DNA of 64,000 nt from Thalassolituus maritimus (GCA_913019975.1 CAJWBH010000011.1:62001-126000); one strand, 5' to 3'; counted from the first letter of the stretch, positions 53,635 to 63,683 are shown. Program-made: numbers and translations. The notes: generated by a model not told the origin, from the sequence alone.

Positions 53635-54063
53635 CTAAAAACGAAATACCACATTCACTGCCTCATCAACCGCACTCTCGTCGATATAACCAATCATATT
53701 CGGATTATCAGCTATCAACTTCTTGACCTCAGAGCTATCACCGACTGCCTTAGGTGGAGTTCCCTTACCTGTAAAAATAAGCTTGGACCAATAGGCCTTG
53801 AGCTGACTTTCACTCTTCCCTAAGACCTTCTCTGCAAATTCGTTTCGCGGTGCTGACCCCTCGGTTTGATCAATAGGCACCGCGGAACTTCCATTCGGAA
53901 AACTTGAGGACTTGCCCAAATATATGCGAGAGATGACACTTGCGTCCAACTCGGTAATTCCATTGCCACTACTTACTACTACAACCGTGCCAGCGCTAGC
54001 AGGAAGAGCTATCAGTAGTAACGTAGAGCCTACTAAGCTAAATAAGATTTTAGTCAAATTCAT
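53635..54063 (-). CDS. Small PstS-like periplasmic binding protein
   Basis: This 142-residue exported protein has a signal peptide (MNLTKILFSLVGSTLLLIALPASA). It has the one-lobe PstS-like pattern seen in short 'phosphate ABC transporter substrate-binding' proteins: SGNGITELDASVISRIYLGKSSSFPNG, R-N-E-F-A and KAYWSKLIFTGKGTPPKA. It is less than half the length of a full PstS, so a role in phosphate transport is not assured. It follows a porin gene by 11 bases; the pair is probably one operon. Confidence 0.78.
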   Translation of the reverse strand: MNLTKILFSLVGSTLLLIALPASAGTVVVVSSGNGITELDASVISRIYLGKSSSFPNGSSAVPIDQTEGSAPRNEFAEKVLGKSESQLKAYWSKLIFTGKGTPPKAVGDSSEVKKLIADNPNMIGYIDESAVDEAVNVVFRF

Positions 54064-54074
54064 ATAATCTCTCC

Positions 54075-55193
54075 TTAAAATACCAAATCTAGTGCGACAG
54101 AATAAAGCATGCCGTCTTCACCCGAAGTAGAACCGGCTTGAATCTTTTCTTCGATTTTCTGAACTTCGAATTTAAATGCAGCGCTGGAGTCGTAGTCATA
54201 ACGAGCACCGAGAATCCAGCTGCTATCATGTCGCTCGAACATAGACTGTATGTTTCTTACTGTAGCATCTGATTCCTTCAAACTTCGCACCGATGCGTAA
54301 CTCAAATGTACCGTTGTTGAGTCAAAGCGCTTCGCTACACTAAAGAGAGAGGACATTTCGTCAAGAAGCATTGCGGTTTCATGCTCTAAAGCAGTTACTT
54401 CAGCTATTGCGCTGACATCACCATTATCCCAAGTTGCAGCCAATTCATAAAAATGACTTGTTTTGCCATCCAAAGCAAATTTCTCACCAACTCCACTTGC
54501 GGTTGCTAGCCCATATACTTGATCAAGGTCCCTGGTTCCTCCAAGCTCCAAATCTGTGTAACCGTCGCCAGTGTGTACTGAAGCACGATACCCGAAATCA
54601 CCAAGCGTCAGTCCAAATACGACACCTGCGAGATTTTGCAAAGAAAATTCATAGGCCGTACCATTTACTGAAAAATCCTCAAGTAGACGCCCCACATAGA
54701 CTTGTGTAAACAATTCAGCGGTTCCAATCAGAAATTGCCGCGAAGCATCTATCCCATTAAAAGATGAGAACGTGTCAAGACTGTATACCTCTTCTGGCGG
54801 CCTTATCCAGTTATAAGCGTAGCCAACCTCGAGAAAATCTGAATAATAGAAGAAGGGGGTACGTAAACGACCGATTCGAAGGGTCGTCACATCATCAGGT
54901 GAGTACGCCACATAGGCCCAAGCCGCCTCGGTATCATAATCTTCGCCCCCCCTGGAAACCAACTGGGTCGTAGCAGATGTTGAATCGTTCACTTGTTTCG
55001 ATAGCTGAACGCCTACAACAGTGTCTGCCGAAAAGGATATATCATCGTCATACCCCTTAACAGATACCTCAGAATTGGACAGTACGCCTGCTCCAACACT
55101 CATGAAGCCATTGACTACCAGTTCTTCGGCGAATAGTCCCGGACTTGCACTCATCAAGGCCAGCGATACTAAAGGAAGTTTGATTTTAAGCAT
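54075..55193 (-). CDS. Outer-membrane porin
   Basis: This 372-residue protein has a signal peptide (MLKIKLPLVSLALMSASPGLFA) and a 16-strand porin-type mature sequence: early strands VVNGFMSVGAGVLSN and TVVGVQLSKQVNDS, an RLRTPFFYYSDFLEVGYAYNWIRPPEEVY constriction-loop region (partial), and a last strand ending LYSVALDLVF with terminal Phe. It is co-oriented with the PstS-like gene, hinting at anion or phosphate uptake. Codon use and base content look more AT-rich than the flanking genes. Confidence 0.82.
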   Translation of the reverse strand: MLKIKLPLVSLALMSASPGLFAEELVVNGFMSVGAGVLSNSEVSVKGYDDDISFSADTVVGVQLSKQVNDSTSATTQLVSRGGEDYDTEAAWAYVAYSPDDVTTLRIGRLRTPFFYYSDFLEVGYAYNWIRPPEEVYSLDTFSSFNGIDASRQFLIGTAELFTQVYVGRLLEDFSVNGTAYEFSLQNLAGVVFGLTLGDFGYRASVHTGDGYTDLELGGTRDLDQVYGLATASGVGEKFALDGKTSHFYELAATWDNGDVSAIAEVTALEHETAMLLDEMSSLFSVAKRFDSTTVHLSYASVRSLKESDATVRNIQSMFERHDSSWILGARYDYDSSAAFKFEVQKIEEKIQAGSTSGEDGMLYSVALDLVF

Positions 55194-55594
55194 AGAGTTA
55201 GTTCCATATTAATTATACTCATAAGAACCATAGATCATAAAATCATAGTTGTTTGCAGTATTTTACTTTTACTGACCTGTCAGATATGCCACATCCCCTC
55301 CTGAGGCGCTCTCGCATTAACATGCCAAGGAAATTTTTAATTGAGTATTAACTATCTTTACAACGTCGCGAAAGCTAGTAATTGCCACCGATCCCGACCC
55401 CTCCAGCATTGATAAGAGATAACTGACGACGATCAATGATCGAAATAGTCGCTAATGAAAATTTCGCCGATTCAAGGTAGGACTAGAGGCCTAATAGTGG
55501 TTGGAGCAACTTCACGATTTTTTTATCTAATCACTGGCCGACTAATATATCCTTGTCTATTGTTTATAGACAGATTTACATAAGGGTAATAGTC
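55194..55594. other. 400-base AT-rich divergent spacer between porin and chemoreceptor
   Basis: I see no gene, RNA or clear operator here. The porin side (55200-55290) is strongly AT-rich and likely holds its promoter. TAAGGG before 55595 is the chemoreceptor ribosome site. Confidence 0.5.
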
Positions 55595-57214
55595 ATGACT
55601 TGGTTCAGCCGTCTTAGCGTGTTCCACAAAATCATGCTCATACTTGGGGTTTACGCGGTTTCCAGCGCAATCAATTTTACGATTGGCATCAAGGGCGTTA
55701 ACGATACCAAAGAGTATATTGTTAACCTCGAAGAACGGATTTACGAATCCGTGCAGCTGGCAACCCAGAACAGCTTTCTGTTGCAGCGTGCCGATGAAAT
55801 GTTCACACAGTCGGTCACCGCCGGTGATCCTGAGATGCAAACATTAGGCGAGGAAACGGTTGGGAATCTTCTCAGCAATATCGACCGCTTACTCACCATC
55901 GACGCAGCCGATAAAGACATACTCAGCCAGATTAAAGTCAGTGCTGCAGAGTATCTCAGCGTATCCAGCAAACTGCTGAATAACCTGCTCAGCGACAACC
56001 CGGATTTCTCGCAGCTGCAGAGCCTGGGCGCTAAGAAATCTGACCTCCTCAGCGAGACCAATGCGCTGTTGAAGCAGCACAAAGCGAACGTTGATACGCA
56101 ATTCTCCTCGGCGATCGACGGAGCCCTGTCGAGCAGCTCTCGCACCCTGAACATGGTGACAGTGACCAATGTCGCTTTTCTGATTTTGCTCAGCATGCTG
56201 ATTTTCTATATTGGCCGCCTGTTCAGTAACACGGTTAATTCAATGAAGAACTCTCTGGCCGATCTGGCCGATGGGAGCGGTGACCTGAATACACGCCTGA
56301 AGGTTCAGACGGAAGACGAGCTGGGCGTCATGACCCGCAACTTCAATGCTTTCATGGATCGCCTCAATGAGATTATCCGCAAGGTAAAAGAGGTGGCTCC
56401 AGAGGTGGGGGACGCCGCGAACGCCATGAGCGGTAGTACAAATCACGTTCGCTCGGTGACTGAGAATATGAGCCATAAAGCCTCAGAAGCGACCTACGCG
56501 ATGAATGAAATGGCCAAATCAATCGATGAGGTCAGCCAGTCAGCCAGTGAAGCCAGCGGTGTCATGCAGGAGACTCGCGATGAATCTGCCGAGAGTCTGA
56601 AGATTGTTGAATCGACCATCAACAACTCTCGAGAGCTGAACTCGCAGATCCTTGAAGCCTCCGAGAGAGTGGAGCGACTGGTACGCGACACCGGCGATGT
56701 GTCGACCATTCTTGATGTAATCTCAGCCATTGCTGAACAAACAAACCTGCTGGCTCTGAATGCTGCAATCGAAGCTGCACGTGCAGGCGAACAAGGTCGG
56801 GGCTTTGCGGTGGTGGCTGACGAAGTCCGTGCCCTCGCTTCCAGAACCGCGTCTGCGACGACCGAGATCCGCGATGTCCTGGACCGCCTGGAGTCCGCCG
56901 CCAACGAGACAGTACAGTCGATGACATTAGCGAAAACCCAGTCTGAACAGAATGAGCAAAATGCAGAGCAGACGGGCAAACATATTTCGCAGATCAAGAG
57001 CCGCGTAGAAAGTGTGAGTTCGATGGGGCTGACCATTGCTGCGGCGACTGAAGAGCAAACGGCGGTTGTGAGGGATACGCACTCAAGCATCAGTGCAATG
57101 AACGACACGGTCAGCGAGATCCAACAATCATTTGCTGAACTCGCACGCCTTGCAGACAACCTGCAAGGTGCGGCCGGGCATTTGCAGGACTCAACCTCTA
57201 AGTTCCGGATCTGA
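55595..57214 (+). CDS. Methyl-accepting chemotaxis protein
   Basis: This 539-residue transmembrane chemoreceptor starts at ATG 55595 ([19 protein letters not shown]); an upstream in-frame start at 55553 lacks a ribosome site. TM1 lies near 13-33, a periplasmic four-helix sensor of about 130 residues follows, and TM2 is near 180-200 ([17 protein letters not shown]). A HAMP domain comes next, then the signalling tip with [20 protein letters not shown] and [17 protein letters not shown]. No chemotaxis enzyme gene is close by. Confidence 0.94.
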   Translation: MTWFSRLSVFHKIMLILGVYAVSSAINFTIGIKGVNDTKEYIVNLEERIYESVQLATQNSFLLQRADEMFTQSVTAGDPEMQTLGEETVGNLLSNIDRLLTIDAADKDILSQIKVSAAEYLSVSSKLLNNLLSDNPDFSQLQSLGAKKSDLLSETNALLKQHKANVDTQFSSAIDGALSSSSRTLNMVTVTNVAFLILLSMLIFYIGRLFSNTVNSMKNSLADLADGSGDLNTRLKVQTEDELGVMTRNFNAFMDRLNEIIRKVKEVAPEVGDAANAMSGSTNHVRSVTENMSHKASEATYAMNEMAKSIDEVSQSASEASGVMQETRDESAESLKIVESTINNSRELNSQILEASERVERLVRDTGDVSTILDVISAIAEQTNLLALNAAIEAARAGEQGRGFAVVADEVRALASRTASATTEIRDVLDRLESAANETVQSMTLAKTQSEQNEQNAEQTGKHISQIKSRVESVSSMGLTIAAATEEQTAVVRDTHSSISAMNDTVSEIQQSFAELARLADNLQGAAGHLQDSTSKFRI

Positions 57215-57417
57215 GGTTACTGTTCCACTTAGCGCGACAACCTGCCGGGCATGGAGTAAATGCTGCTGACACCCCGGCAGGGAGCACCAGCAGCGCCCGG
57301 ACACCTTGTGCAGCAGATACGCACAGGTGCACATTGATTACAAAATAACAAACACCTCTGCTGAGTTCTGACTAAACTTAGTTCACTACTCTTCGGTCCC
57401 GATTTCGGCAGGCAGCC

Positions 57418-58290
57418 ATGGCGCAACCTCTTACAGATCAGCAGATAAGCGACATCATGCAGGGCATCCGCGTGCCACCGCAGCCGCAGGTGTTGGTTGA
57501 TCTGCAAATGGAGCAGATGTGTCCCGATCCTGACCCACGCAGTATCGCAAAACTGATCAGCCAGGATGTCGGCCTGACGGGAGCCATCCTCAAGGTCGTT
57601 AATTCAGCGGCTTATAACCTCAGCTCACCCAGCACGTCAGTCGAACATGCAGTCAACCTGATCGGCATCGATAGCGTAATCAATGTCATCAATGGTCTGG
57701 CCATCCGTAGCGAGCTCAGTGACGCCAACATAGTTCAGCTCAATCGATTCTGGGATACCGCCACCGACATTGCCAATATCTCCGTGGATATCGCTCGCAC
57801 CATCAACTTTGAGCCAACAGACTGGGCCTACATGCTCGGCTTATTTCACAATTGTGGCATTCCACTGATGATGATGCGGTTCGATAACTATTTTGATGTT
57901 ATGGAGGAATCTTATGCGCACCCTGACAGGCGCGTAGTGGATACTGAAAATGCCATACTCAATACCAACCATGCTGTGATTGGCTATTACACGGCGAAAT
58001 CCTGGCGGGTACCGAAACCCATTTGCGACGTCATTGCAGAACACCACAATGCCACTCACTACTTCCGCCCGGAAAATACGAGCGACGATGAGCGTAAAAC
58101 ACTACTGGGCATTCTCAAGCTCGCGGAACATATCTGCGGAAATTACCGAATTCTCGGCCAGCAGGACGAAGACCTTGAATGGCAAGCATCAGGAAGTGAG
58201 ATTCTGGCTCACCTCGGTCTCGGCGAGTACGACGTAGAACAGCTGACGCTCTCATATGATGAAAGCGGCGTGGGCGCCCAGAACTACTGA
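57418..58290 (+). CDS. HDOD-domain signalling protein
   Basis: This 290-residue cytoplasmic protein has an HDOD domain (about 20-225) with IAKLISQDVGLTGAILKVVNSAAYN and MLGLFHNCGIPLMMMRF. HDOD proteins are output domains in bacterial signalling, often linked to chemotaxis or c-di-GMP. True HD catalytic residues are absent, as is normal. It is 200 bases downstream of the chemoreceptor on the same strand and may be functionally linked. Confidence 0.9.
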   Translation: MAQPLTDQQISDIMQGIRVPPQPQVLVDLQMEQMCPDPDPRSIAKLISQDVGLTGAILKVVNSAAYNLSSPSTSVEHAVNLIGIDSVINVINGLAIRSELSDANIVQLNRFWDTATDIANISVDIARTINFEPTDWAYMLGLFHNCGIPLMMMRFDNYFDVMEESYAHPDRRVVDTENAILNTNHAVIGYYTAKSWRVPKPICDVIAEHHNATHYFRPENTSDDERKTLLGILKLAEHICGNYRILGQQDEDLEWQASGSEILAHLGLGEYDVEQLTLSYDESGVGAQNY

Positions 58291-58305
58291 AGCGCCACGA
58301 AAAGC

Positions 58306-59505
58306 TTACTGCAAGCCCATCGCTTTCATAACGACATGCTGCTTTACCGGCATCATTTTATCGAACAGGCGCATTCCCTCGTTACGTATTAAGCGCACCA
58401 GAGGCTGGTCTGACGCAAACAAACGCTTAAAGCCCTCCATTGCTGCCATGGTCGCCAGATTATCGGCCTGTCGCCGGCGTTGATATCGAGCCAGTACCGC
58501 ATCAGATCCAGGGGACAGCCCCTTATCCATTGCCCGCACTATTTCTTCAGATAGAACCTGAGCGTCTTTAAAACCGAGATTCACGCCCTGACCAGCCAGC
58601 GGGTGAATCGTATGGGCAGCATCTCCTGCGACAACAACCCCGGCTTCGTAGTACTGTGACGCATGGCGCTGGCGTAACGGGAATCGCTGTCGGCGTGATA
58701 CTTCAGTGACATTACCCAGCTTCCCCTCAAAGGCGTCGGTAAGTGCAGCGCAGAAGTCTTCGTCCGACATGGCCAGCACTTTGTCTGCTTCCTCTGGCAA
58801 TGTCGACCAGACGATTGAAGCAAGATGATCGTCAGAATGCAAAGGAAGGAATGCGAGTGGCCCTTCCGGGCGAAAGCGCTGCCAGGCGGTCTGCGCGACG
58901 CTCTGCTCAGTACGTACAGTCGCTACGATCGCGTGATGGCCATAATCCCATTCACGGGTTGCCATTCCAGCCATCTGACGGACGTTAGATAACGCCCCAT
59001 CAGCACCTATGAGGAGGCCGGTTTTGAGTGTATTTCCGTCCGCCAGAGTCACAGGTACCCAGCCGTCTGCATCTGGGTTATCGAAACTCTGTACCGCGGT
59101 TTGAAGACGCTCGATTGAACGGGCGGACTCAGTGATTTTATTCAATGCTGTCAGCGTCTGGCGATTTTCAACGATATGCCCCAGCGCCGGAACGTGCAGG
59201 TCGGTCGCATTAAAGGTGACCGAGCCTGTCCCCTCTGCGTCCCAGACGTGCATCCGGGTATAACCACTCAGCACCTGGTGCGGAATCAAATCCCAGGCAC
59301 CGATGTCTGTCAGAAACGCCTGAGACTGAGCCGTGAGTGCACTGACCCGCAGGTCATAATCACTCACACCACTGCATTCGCCCGCGGGCACAGCTTCAGA
59401 GGGGTCAATCAAAGCAACGCGTATATCGTTCCCCCCCTGACTCAGGGCCGCAGCAATGGCCTGCCCAACCAGCCCTGCACCTACAATAGCAACATCAAAC
59501 TGCAT
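58306..59505 (-). CDS. ubiI: Ubiquinone C5-hydroxylase type FAD monooxygenase (UbiI/VisC)
   Basis: This 399-residue flavoprotein hydroxylase acts in ubiquinone synthesis. The N-terminal FAD motif is VAIVGAGLVGQAIAAAL (5-21), the second motif is LIGADGALSNVR (about 162-173), and the FAD ribityl motif is GDAAHTIHPLAGQGVNLGF (about 286-304). It follows ubiH by five bases in the conserved ygfB-pepP-ubiH-ubiI order. Assignment between UbiI and UbiF-like paralogues rests on synteny. Confidence 0.9.
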   Translation of the reverse strand: MQFDVAIVGAGLVGQAIAAALSQGGNDIRVALIDPSEAVPAGECSGVSDYDLRVSALTAQSQAFLTDIGAWDLIPHQVLSGYTRMHVWDAEGTGSVTFNATDLHVPALGHIVENRQTLTALNKITESARSIERLQTAVQSFDNPDADGWVPVTLADGNTLKTGLLIGADGALSNVRQMAGMATREWDYGHHAIVATVRTEQSVAQTAWQRFRPEGPLAFLPLHSDDHLASIVWSTLPEEADKVLAMSDEDFCAALTDAFEGKLGNVTEVSRRQRFPLRQRHASQYYEAGVVVAGDAAHTIHPLAGQGVNLGFKDAQVLSEEIVRAMDKGLSPGSDAVLARYQRRRQADNLATMAAMEGFKRLFASDQPLVRLIRNEGMRLFDKMMPVKQHVVMKAMGLQ

Positions 59506-59510
59506 AATAT

Positions 59511-60740
59511 TTATCCCAGTTTCGCGGCTGTGTGACCCAGCCCCATAGCGTGACGAGCAAACAGACGGCGAGCGACCGGCGCAGCTGCCATGCTCAACAA
59601 ACCTGCATCGCGCAGAAATGCGACCGCCGGTGCTTTACTGCCGAATATTCGCGGCAGCAGGTCGCTGGCAGCAATGGTGTTGCGCTGATCTGCCGACTGC
59701 TGCTGAAGGTAGGCTTCCAAAACCTCCAGACTGCCCACATCCTGTCCCTGCATCGCCGCCCGGTTCAGATGTTCAGCAAGTACCGCAGCGTCTCTCAGTG
59801 TGAGGTTAAACCCCTGACCTGCTACAGGATGAAGGCTGTGCGCGGCGTTCCCCAGCAAAACCAGCGAACGTCTGACCTGTTCGGACGACTTCACCAACGC
59901 CAGAGGATAAGTCAGTCGCTCGCCCATGGCGGATATCTTACCGACCCGGTATCCGATACGTGCCTGCAACCGTTCGATCAGTACGTCATCCGCCAACGCC
60001 AGAACGTCATCGACCTCATCATCGCTAAGAGTCCAGACAACGGCGTATTCATCTTTATTCAATGGTAAAAAAGCGATCGGTCCATCACTACTGAAGCGCT
60101 CATACGCCCAATGGTCATGAGGCTTCTCACATTTAACCTGAGTCACCAGTGCCTGCGCTCCGTAGTCTTTGCGGCTTTGCTCTATGCCCAGCTGGCGCGG
60201 CAGTGGCGAGCGGCCGCCGTCCGCCATAATCAGGAGCGTTGTAGTCAGCGTACGTCCATCATCCAGTATCAGTTCGGCACCTTCCGCAGTCATCCGCACA
60301 GTTTCAACACTGTTCGGCGCCATCACATGCAGGCTGTCAGAGGCACTCAGCCCCGACAGCAGGCCGTGCCCGAGACGATGGTTCTCAATGATATAACCGA
60401 GCGCTTCGGTGTTCTGTTCATTCGCATGTAGTTGAGCCTGACCAAAGCGGCCTTCGTCACTGACCTGAATATGATCGATACTGCAGGCGTAGGGAGCAAT
60501 GCTGTTCCAGATGCCCAGCTCTTCGAGTATCTGTCTCGTTCCCCAAGAGAGGGCAGTTGCTCTGCCATCGAACGATGGAGGTCGATCACTGTCATCTTTA
60601 TCCCAGCTCAGGGGCTGACGATCAATCAGAGCAATGCTAAGTCCAGCTGCACGTGCAGGTGCCAAAAAATGAACCAGACTGGCGCCGGCCATACCGGCAC
60701 CAAGAATGGTAATGTCTACCTTGCTGTTATCTGTACTCAT
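59511..60740 (-). CDS. ubiH: 2-octaprenyl-6-methoxyphenol hydroxylase UbiH
   Basis: This 409-residue FAD hydroxylase for a ring position of the ubiquinone precursor carries ITILGAGMAGASLVHF (9-24), LLIMADGGRSPLPRQLG and the FAD motif GNAAHSLHPVAGQGFNLTLRD. I used the ATG at 60740, just after the pepP stop; a GTG at 60752 would overlap pepP. It is third in ygfB-pepP-ubiH-ubiI. Confidence 0.93.
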   Translation of the reverse strand: MSTDNSKVDITILGAGMAGASLVHFLAPARAAGLSIALIDRQPLSWDKDDSDRPPSFDGRATALSWGTRQILEELGIWNSIAPYACSIDHIQVSDEGRFGQAQLHANEQNTEALGYIIENHRLGHGLLSGLSASDSLHVMAPNSVETVRMTAEGAELILDDGRTLTTTLLIMADGGRSPLPRQLGIEQSRKDYGAQALVTQVKCEKPHDHWAYERFSSDGPIAFLPLNKDEYAVVWTLSDDEVDDVLALADDVLIERLQARIGYRVGKISAMGERLTYPLALVKSSEQVRRSLVLLGNAAHSLHPVAGQGFNLTLRDAAVLAEHLNRAAMQGQDVGSLEVLEAYLQQQSADQRNTIAASDLLPRIFGSKAPAVAFLRDAGLLSMAAAPVARRLFARHAMGLGHTAAKLG

Positions 60741-60744
60741 AGCT

Positions 60745-62061
60745 TCACGCACTCATCAGAGCTTCAATATCTGCGATCTCTTTAACAACGTCTTTGGTCA
60801 GGACATCGCATCCATCTTGAGTTACTACGACATCATCTTCGATCCGGATGCCGATACCACGCCACTTCTCATCCACGGACTCATCATCCGGTGCGACATA
60901 AATACCTGGTTCAATGGTCAGTACCATGCCGGGAGCAAGCGTGCGCCACTCGCCCTCTACCCGATATTCACCGACATCGTGCACATCCATACCCAACCAA
61001 TGTCCGGTTTTATGCATGTAGAACTGGCGGTACGCGAGCGACTCTATCAGCTCATCGACCTCACCACTCAGAAGACCGAGCTCAACGAGACCAGTTGTCA
61101 GTACTCTCACTGCAGCCTCGTGAGGCTGATTCCAGTGATTACCTGGTTTAGTCGCCTCAATCGCTGCGTACTGCGCATCGAGCGTCAGTTGATAAAGTGC
61201 CCGCTGCGGCTCACTGAAACGCCCGTTAGATGGGAACGTACGGGTAATATCAGAAGCGTAGTAATCCAGCTCACAACCAGCATCGATGAGTACCAACTCG
61301 CCATCATTAATGACGTCATCGTTGCGCGTATAGTGGAGTATGCAACCGTTGTCACCCGAACCGACAATCGACGGATAGGCAGGCCAGCGACTGCCCGCCG
61401 CCATGAAGATCTGCATAATTTCAGCTTCCAGCTGATATTCACGCATCCCCGGACGCACAGTCTGCATAGCACGGGTGTGGGCCTCGGCACTGATCTCGGC
61501 CGCATGACGCATCACCGCCACCTCAGCATCCGATTTAATCACACGCTGCTCATGCAGCAGATGATCCAGCGCACTGAATTCGTGAGGAGGTGTTGCACCA
61601 CTGCGCACCTGAGCCCGGATGTGATTCACCCATTGCATCAGTTGGCGGTCAAACTCCGGGCTCGTGCCCAGATTCGCATAAATACGATCACAGCCTTCGA
61701 TCAGCCCCGGAAGAATGTCGTCGATATCCGTCACCGGGAACGCATCGTCGCAGCCTAAAACCTCAGGCGCCGCTTCCGGACCGACACGACGTCCAGTCCA
61801 GATTTCCTGCTCTTTGATTTTTTCCTGACAGAACATCACGTATTCGCCATGTTCACGCCCGGGAATAAGCACCAGCACCGAATGCTCTTCATCAAAGCCA
61901 CTCAGATAATAGAAATCGCTGTCCTGGCGGAAAGGATGTTCAACATCACGGTTGCGCACGGTGACGGGCGCAGAAGCCAGAATCGCGATGCTGTTCGGGC
62001 TCATTTTCTCCATTAACGCCTTACGACGTTTTGCGTACTCGGCAGAATCCAGCTTGATCAT
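60745..62061 (-). CDS. pepP: Xaa-Pro aminopeptidase PepP
   Basis: This 438-residue M24 metalloprotease removes N-terminal residues before proline. I used the ATG at 62061 (MIKLDSAEYAKRRKALM), with GAGAGAT upstream. Metal-ligand motifs are DAGCELDYYASDITRTFP (two Asp), GHWLGMDVHDVG (His), LTIEPGIYV (Glu) and GIGIRIEDDVVV (Glu). It is second in the ygfB-pepP-ubiH-ubiI operon. Confidence 0.95.
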   Translation of the reverse strand: MIKLDSAEYAKRRKALMEKMSPNSIAILASAPVTVRNRDVEHPFRQDSDFYYLSGFDEEHSVLVLIPGREHGEYVMFCQEKIKEQEIWTGRRVGPEAAPEVLGCDDAFPVTDIDDILPGLIEGCDRIYANLGTSPEFDRQLMQWVNHIRAQVRSGATPPHEFSALDHLLHEQRVIKSDAEVAVMRHAAEISAEAHTRAMQTVRPGMREYQLEAEIMQIFMAAGSRWPAYPSIVGSGDNGCILHYTRNDDVINDGELVLIDAGCELDYYASDITRTFPSNGRFSEPQRALYQLTLDAQYAAIEATKPGNHWNQPHEAAVRVLTTGLVELGLLSGEVDELIESLAYRQFYMHKTGHWLGMDVHDVGEYRVEGEWRTLAPGMVLTIEPGIYVAPDDESVDEKWRGIGIRIEDDVVVTQDGCDVLTKDVVKEIADIEALMSA

Positions 62062-62130
62062 AGTGATCTCTCTCAGCATCTTGTGTGCGTTGCTATCGTG
62101 AATATCCAGATTGATTTTCTGTCTCGCGAA

Positions 62131-62694
62131 TCAGTGCAGTGTTTTCTGGGTGGCGCCTGCAGGCGGCTGCGCTGGCTTGTTGTATGCGTAAAAGACCGTG
62201 AGCGCCGCAACACGAGCGTGCTCTGCCAGCTCGTTCAGCAGCTGCACATTTTCAGGGTCGTTCACATCATCAACCTGCGCCTGTGAGAAAGCGTCCAGGT
62301 CCTGCAGTACTTCCATCACGTCTTTATCAGGGCGCCCGGTAATTTTGCCCGAAGCCCCCAGGCCATCAAGGAAACCCTTGCTCCACTGTGCCAGGCATTC
62401 AACCTGCTCATCGACGTCCGCTTCTTCATCGTCGGGCAGCAGAACCTGATACGCCATATCTTCAGCGCCGAGGGTGTCGACAACGTCTGCGTAGAACCCA
62501 ACAAGTAGGGGGCGCAGCCCTTCCGAAACCTCTTCAATCTCAAGGTAATCGGCAGCTTCCTGAAGCCAGTTGTCAGTCGTAAGGCGAGCACCTGCAGAGA
62601 GAAAACCCGTTAACCAGCCATGCAATGCCGACGGCGATTGAAAGCATTTATCGTCTTCCCACTGGTCGGCGAGTTCGGGATAATTCAGTGCCAT
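62131..62694 (-). CDS. ygfB: UPF0149 family protein YgfB
   Basis: This 187-residue mostly helical acidic protein has the family features: AWLTGFLSAG-like start (SALHGWLTGFLSAGAR, about 22-37), ADEDVDEQVECLAQWSKGFLDGLG-type middle (WSKGFLDGLG about 127), and a VNDPENVQLLNELAEHARVAALTVFYAY end. It is a regulator-like protein of unclear activity, always next to pepP. It leads this operon. Confidence 0.9.
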   Translation of the reverse strand: MALNYPELADQWEDDKCFQSPSALHGWLTGFLSAGARLTTDNWLQEAADYLEIEEVSEGLRPLLVGFYADVVDTLGAEDMAYQVLLPDDEEADVDEQVECLAQWSKGFLDGLGASGKITGRPDKDVMEVLQDLDAFSQAQVDDVNDPENVQLLNELAEHARVAALTVFYAYNKPAQPPAGATQKTLH

Positions 62695-62862
62695 AAGAAC
62701 CTCAGAAACAGTTTATGGTCAGATTGTACCACTTGGGGCGACCTGAGTAAGAAGATGCGTCCCAAAACCGGGGCCGCACGTTGACCATTTGCCCGACTGC
62801 CTCTTATAGTACCCACTATCTGGCAGCCCTGTGCCCGACAATAAATAAGGTGACGGACCGCG

Positions 62863-63075
62863 ATGCAAGAGGCCGAGATTCAAGCACTACTACAGAAGAT
62901 CGAGAAACTGCTCGATATTCATGAAGATCTGCGCGAGCAGAATAAGGCCATGCGCAATGCCGAAGCCGCCTGGCAGGCAGAGCGTGCGAAGCTGATTCAG
63001 CAGAATGAAATCGCGCGCCGCAAAGTCTCTGAAATGATCACCCGCCTGCAGACTCTGGAGCGTAACAGTGGCTAA
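62863..63075 (+). CDS. ZapB-like coiled-coil cell-division protein (TIGR02449)
   Basis: This 70-residue protein is almost entirely coiled coil (LLQKIEKLLDIHEDLREQN, then LIQQNEIARRKVSEMITRL). Small coiled coils in this position next to zapA belong to the TIGR02449 family and are thought to assist ZapA and FtsZ. It starts at ATG 62863 and overlaps zapA by 8 bases. Confidence 0.85.
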   Translation: MQEAEIQALLQKIEKLLDIHEDLREQNKAMRNAEAAWQAERAKLIQQNEIARRKVSEMITRLQTLERNSG

Positions 63076-63382
63076 GACCCCAAATACCGTATCCCTGACT
63101 ATCATGGAGCGCGAATATCGCATCAACTGCCCAGAAGGGGCTGAGAGCGAACTGCGCGAAGCTGCGAATTATCTGAACGACAAGATGCACGAAATCCGTG
63201 AAGCCAGTTCGAAAGCCGGCAAGGTTTTAGGCGCTGACCGTATCGCTGTCATTGCAGCCTTGAACATCACCCACCAGCTGCGCGAAGCAGAGAACGGCCA
63301 GGTGCAGGTTAACAGCGACATCGAGCGCCTGAACAAGCGTGTCGATGCCCTTCTCGAAGAAGACTCACAACTCGAGCTGTAA
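63068..63382 (+). CDS. zapA: Cell-division protein ZapA
   Basis: This 104-residue protein bundles FtsZ filaments at mid-cell. The globular N-terminal part has VSLTIMEREYRINCPEGAE (5-23) and the C-terminal part is a coiled coil (about 60-104). It begins with GTG at 63068 inside the ZapB-like gene and precedes 6S RNA, the standard zapA-ssrS-fau order. Confidence 0.94.
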   Translation: MAKTPNTVSLTIMEREYRINCPEGAESELREAANYLNDKMHEIREASSKAGKVLGADRIAVIAALNITHQLREAENGQVQVNSDIERLNKRVDALLEEDSQLEL

Positions 63383-63446
63383 GCCTTTCGCTGCAGAAAA
63401 ATAGTGTTTTTCTGCAGCACTTCACAAATTCTCACCTGGTTTTCCG

Positions 63447-63476
63447 TGACATTCGCCCCCCGCTCTTTGCTATACT
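63447..63476 (+). promoter_or_regulatory. Promoter of 6S RNA
   Basis: A -10 TATACT (63471-63476) and a -35-like TGACAT (63447-63452) with an 18-base spacer lie just before the 6S RNA 5' end. Confidence 0.6.
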
Positions 63477-63479
63477 TCA

Positions 63480-63662
63480 TTTGCTCCCTGGAGTGCCTGG
63501 TCGGTAAAGACCTCGAGCCGATGCTTATTACCCAGGAGGGTTTCTCTCGTTGTTGTGAGCATGTCCGGCATGACCGGAAAGCCTGATTCGATGACCGAAC
63601 CCCCCACCTTGAACCATAGGGTTCAAGGGCTTTATCCGACATAAGGGCGCACCAGGGAGCTT
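63480..63662 (+). ncRNA. ssrS: 6S RNA
   Basis: This RNA mimics an open promoter and sequesters sigma-70 RNA polymerase. The closing stem is GCTCCCTGG near the 5' end with CCAGGGAGC at 63652-63660. Internal hallmarks are GAGCCGAT on the 5' side, TGAGCATGTCCGG at the right place, and the 3' hairpin CCTTGAACCATAGGGTTCAAGGG, which matches the E. coli 6S pattern. It lies between zapA and fau as expected. Ends are judged by the closing stem. Confidence 0.93.
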
Positions 63663-63683
63663 TTCTTTTCTGGAAGCCTCTCC

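Noticed and set aside
55270-55310. Pho-box-like CTGACAG sequence upstream of the porin
   Set aside because: Only one half-repeat is recognisable; the second does not fit the 7-4-7 pattern.
57241-57282. CCTGCCGGG / CCCGGCAGG pair after the chemoreceptor as a terminator
   Set aside because: The arms are over 20 bases apart and no T run follows.
60706-61758. 350-codon frame antisense to pepP
   Set aside because: Lies opposite a complete M24 peptidase and shows no recognisable motif.
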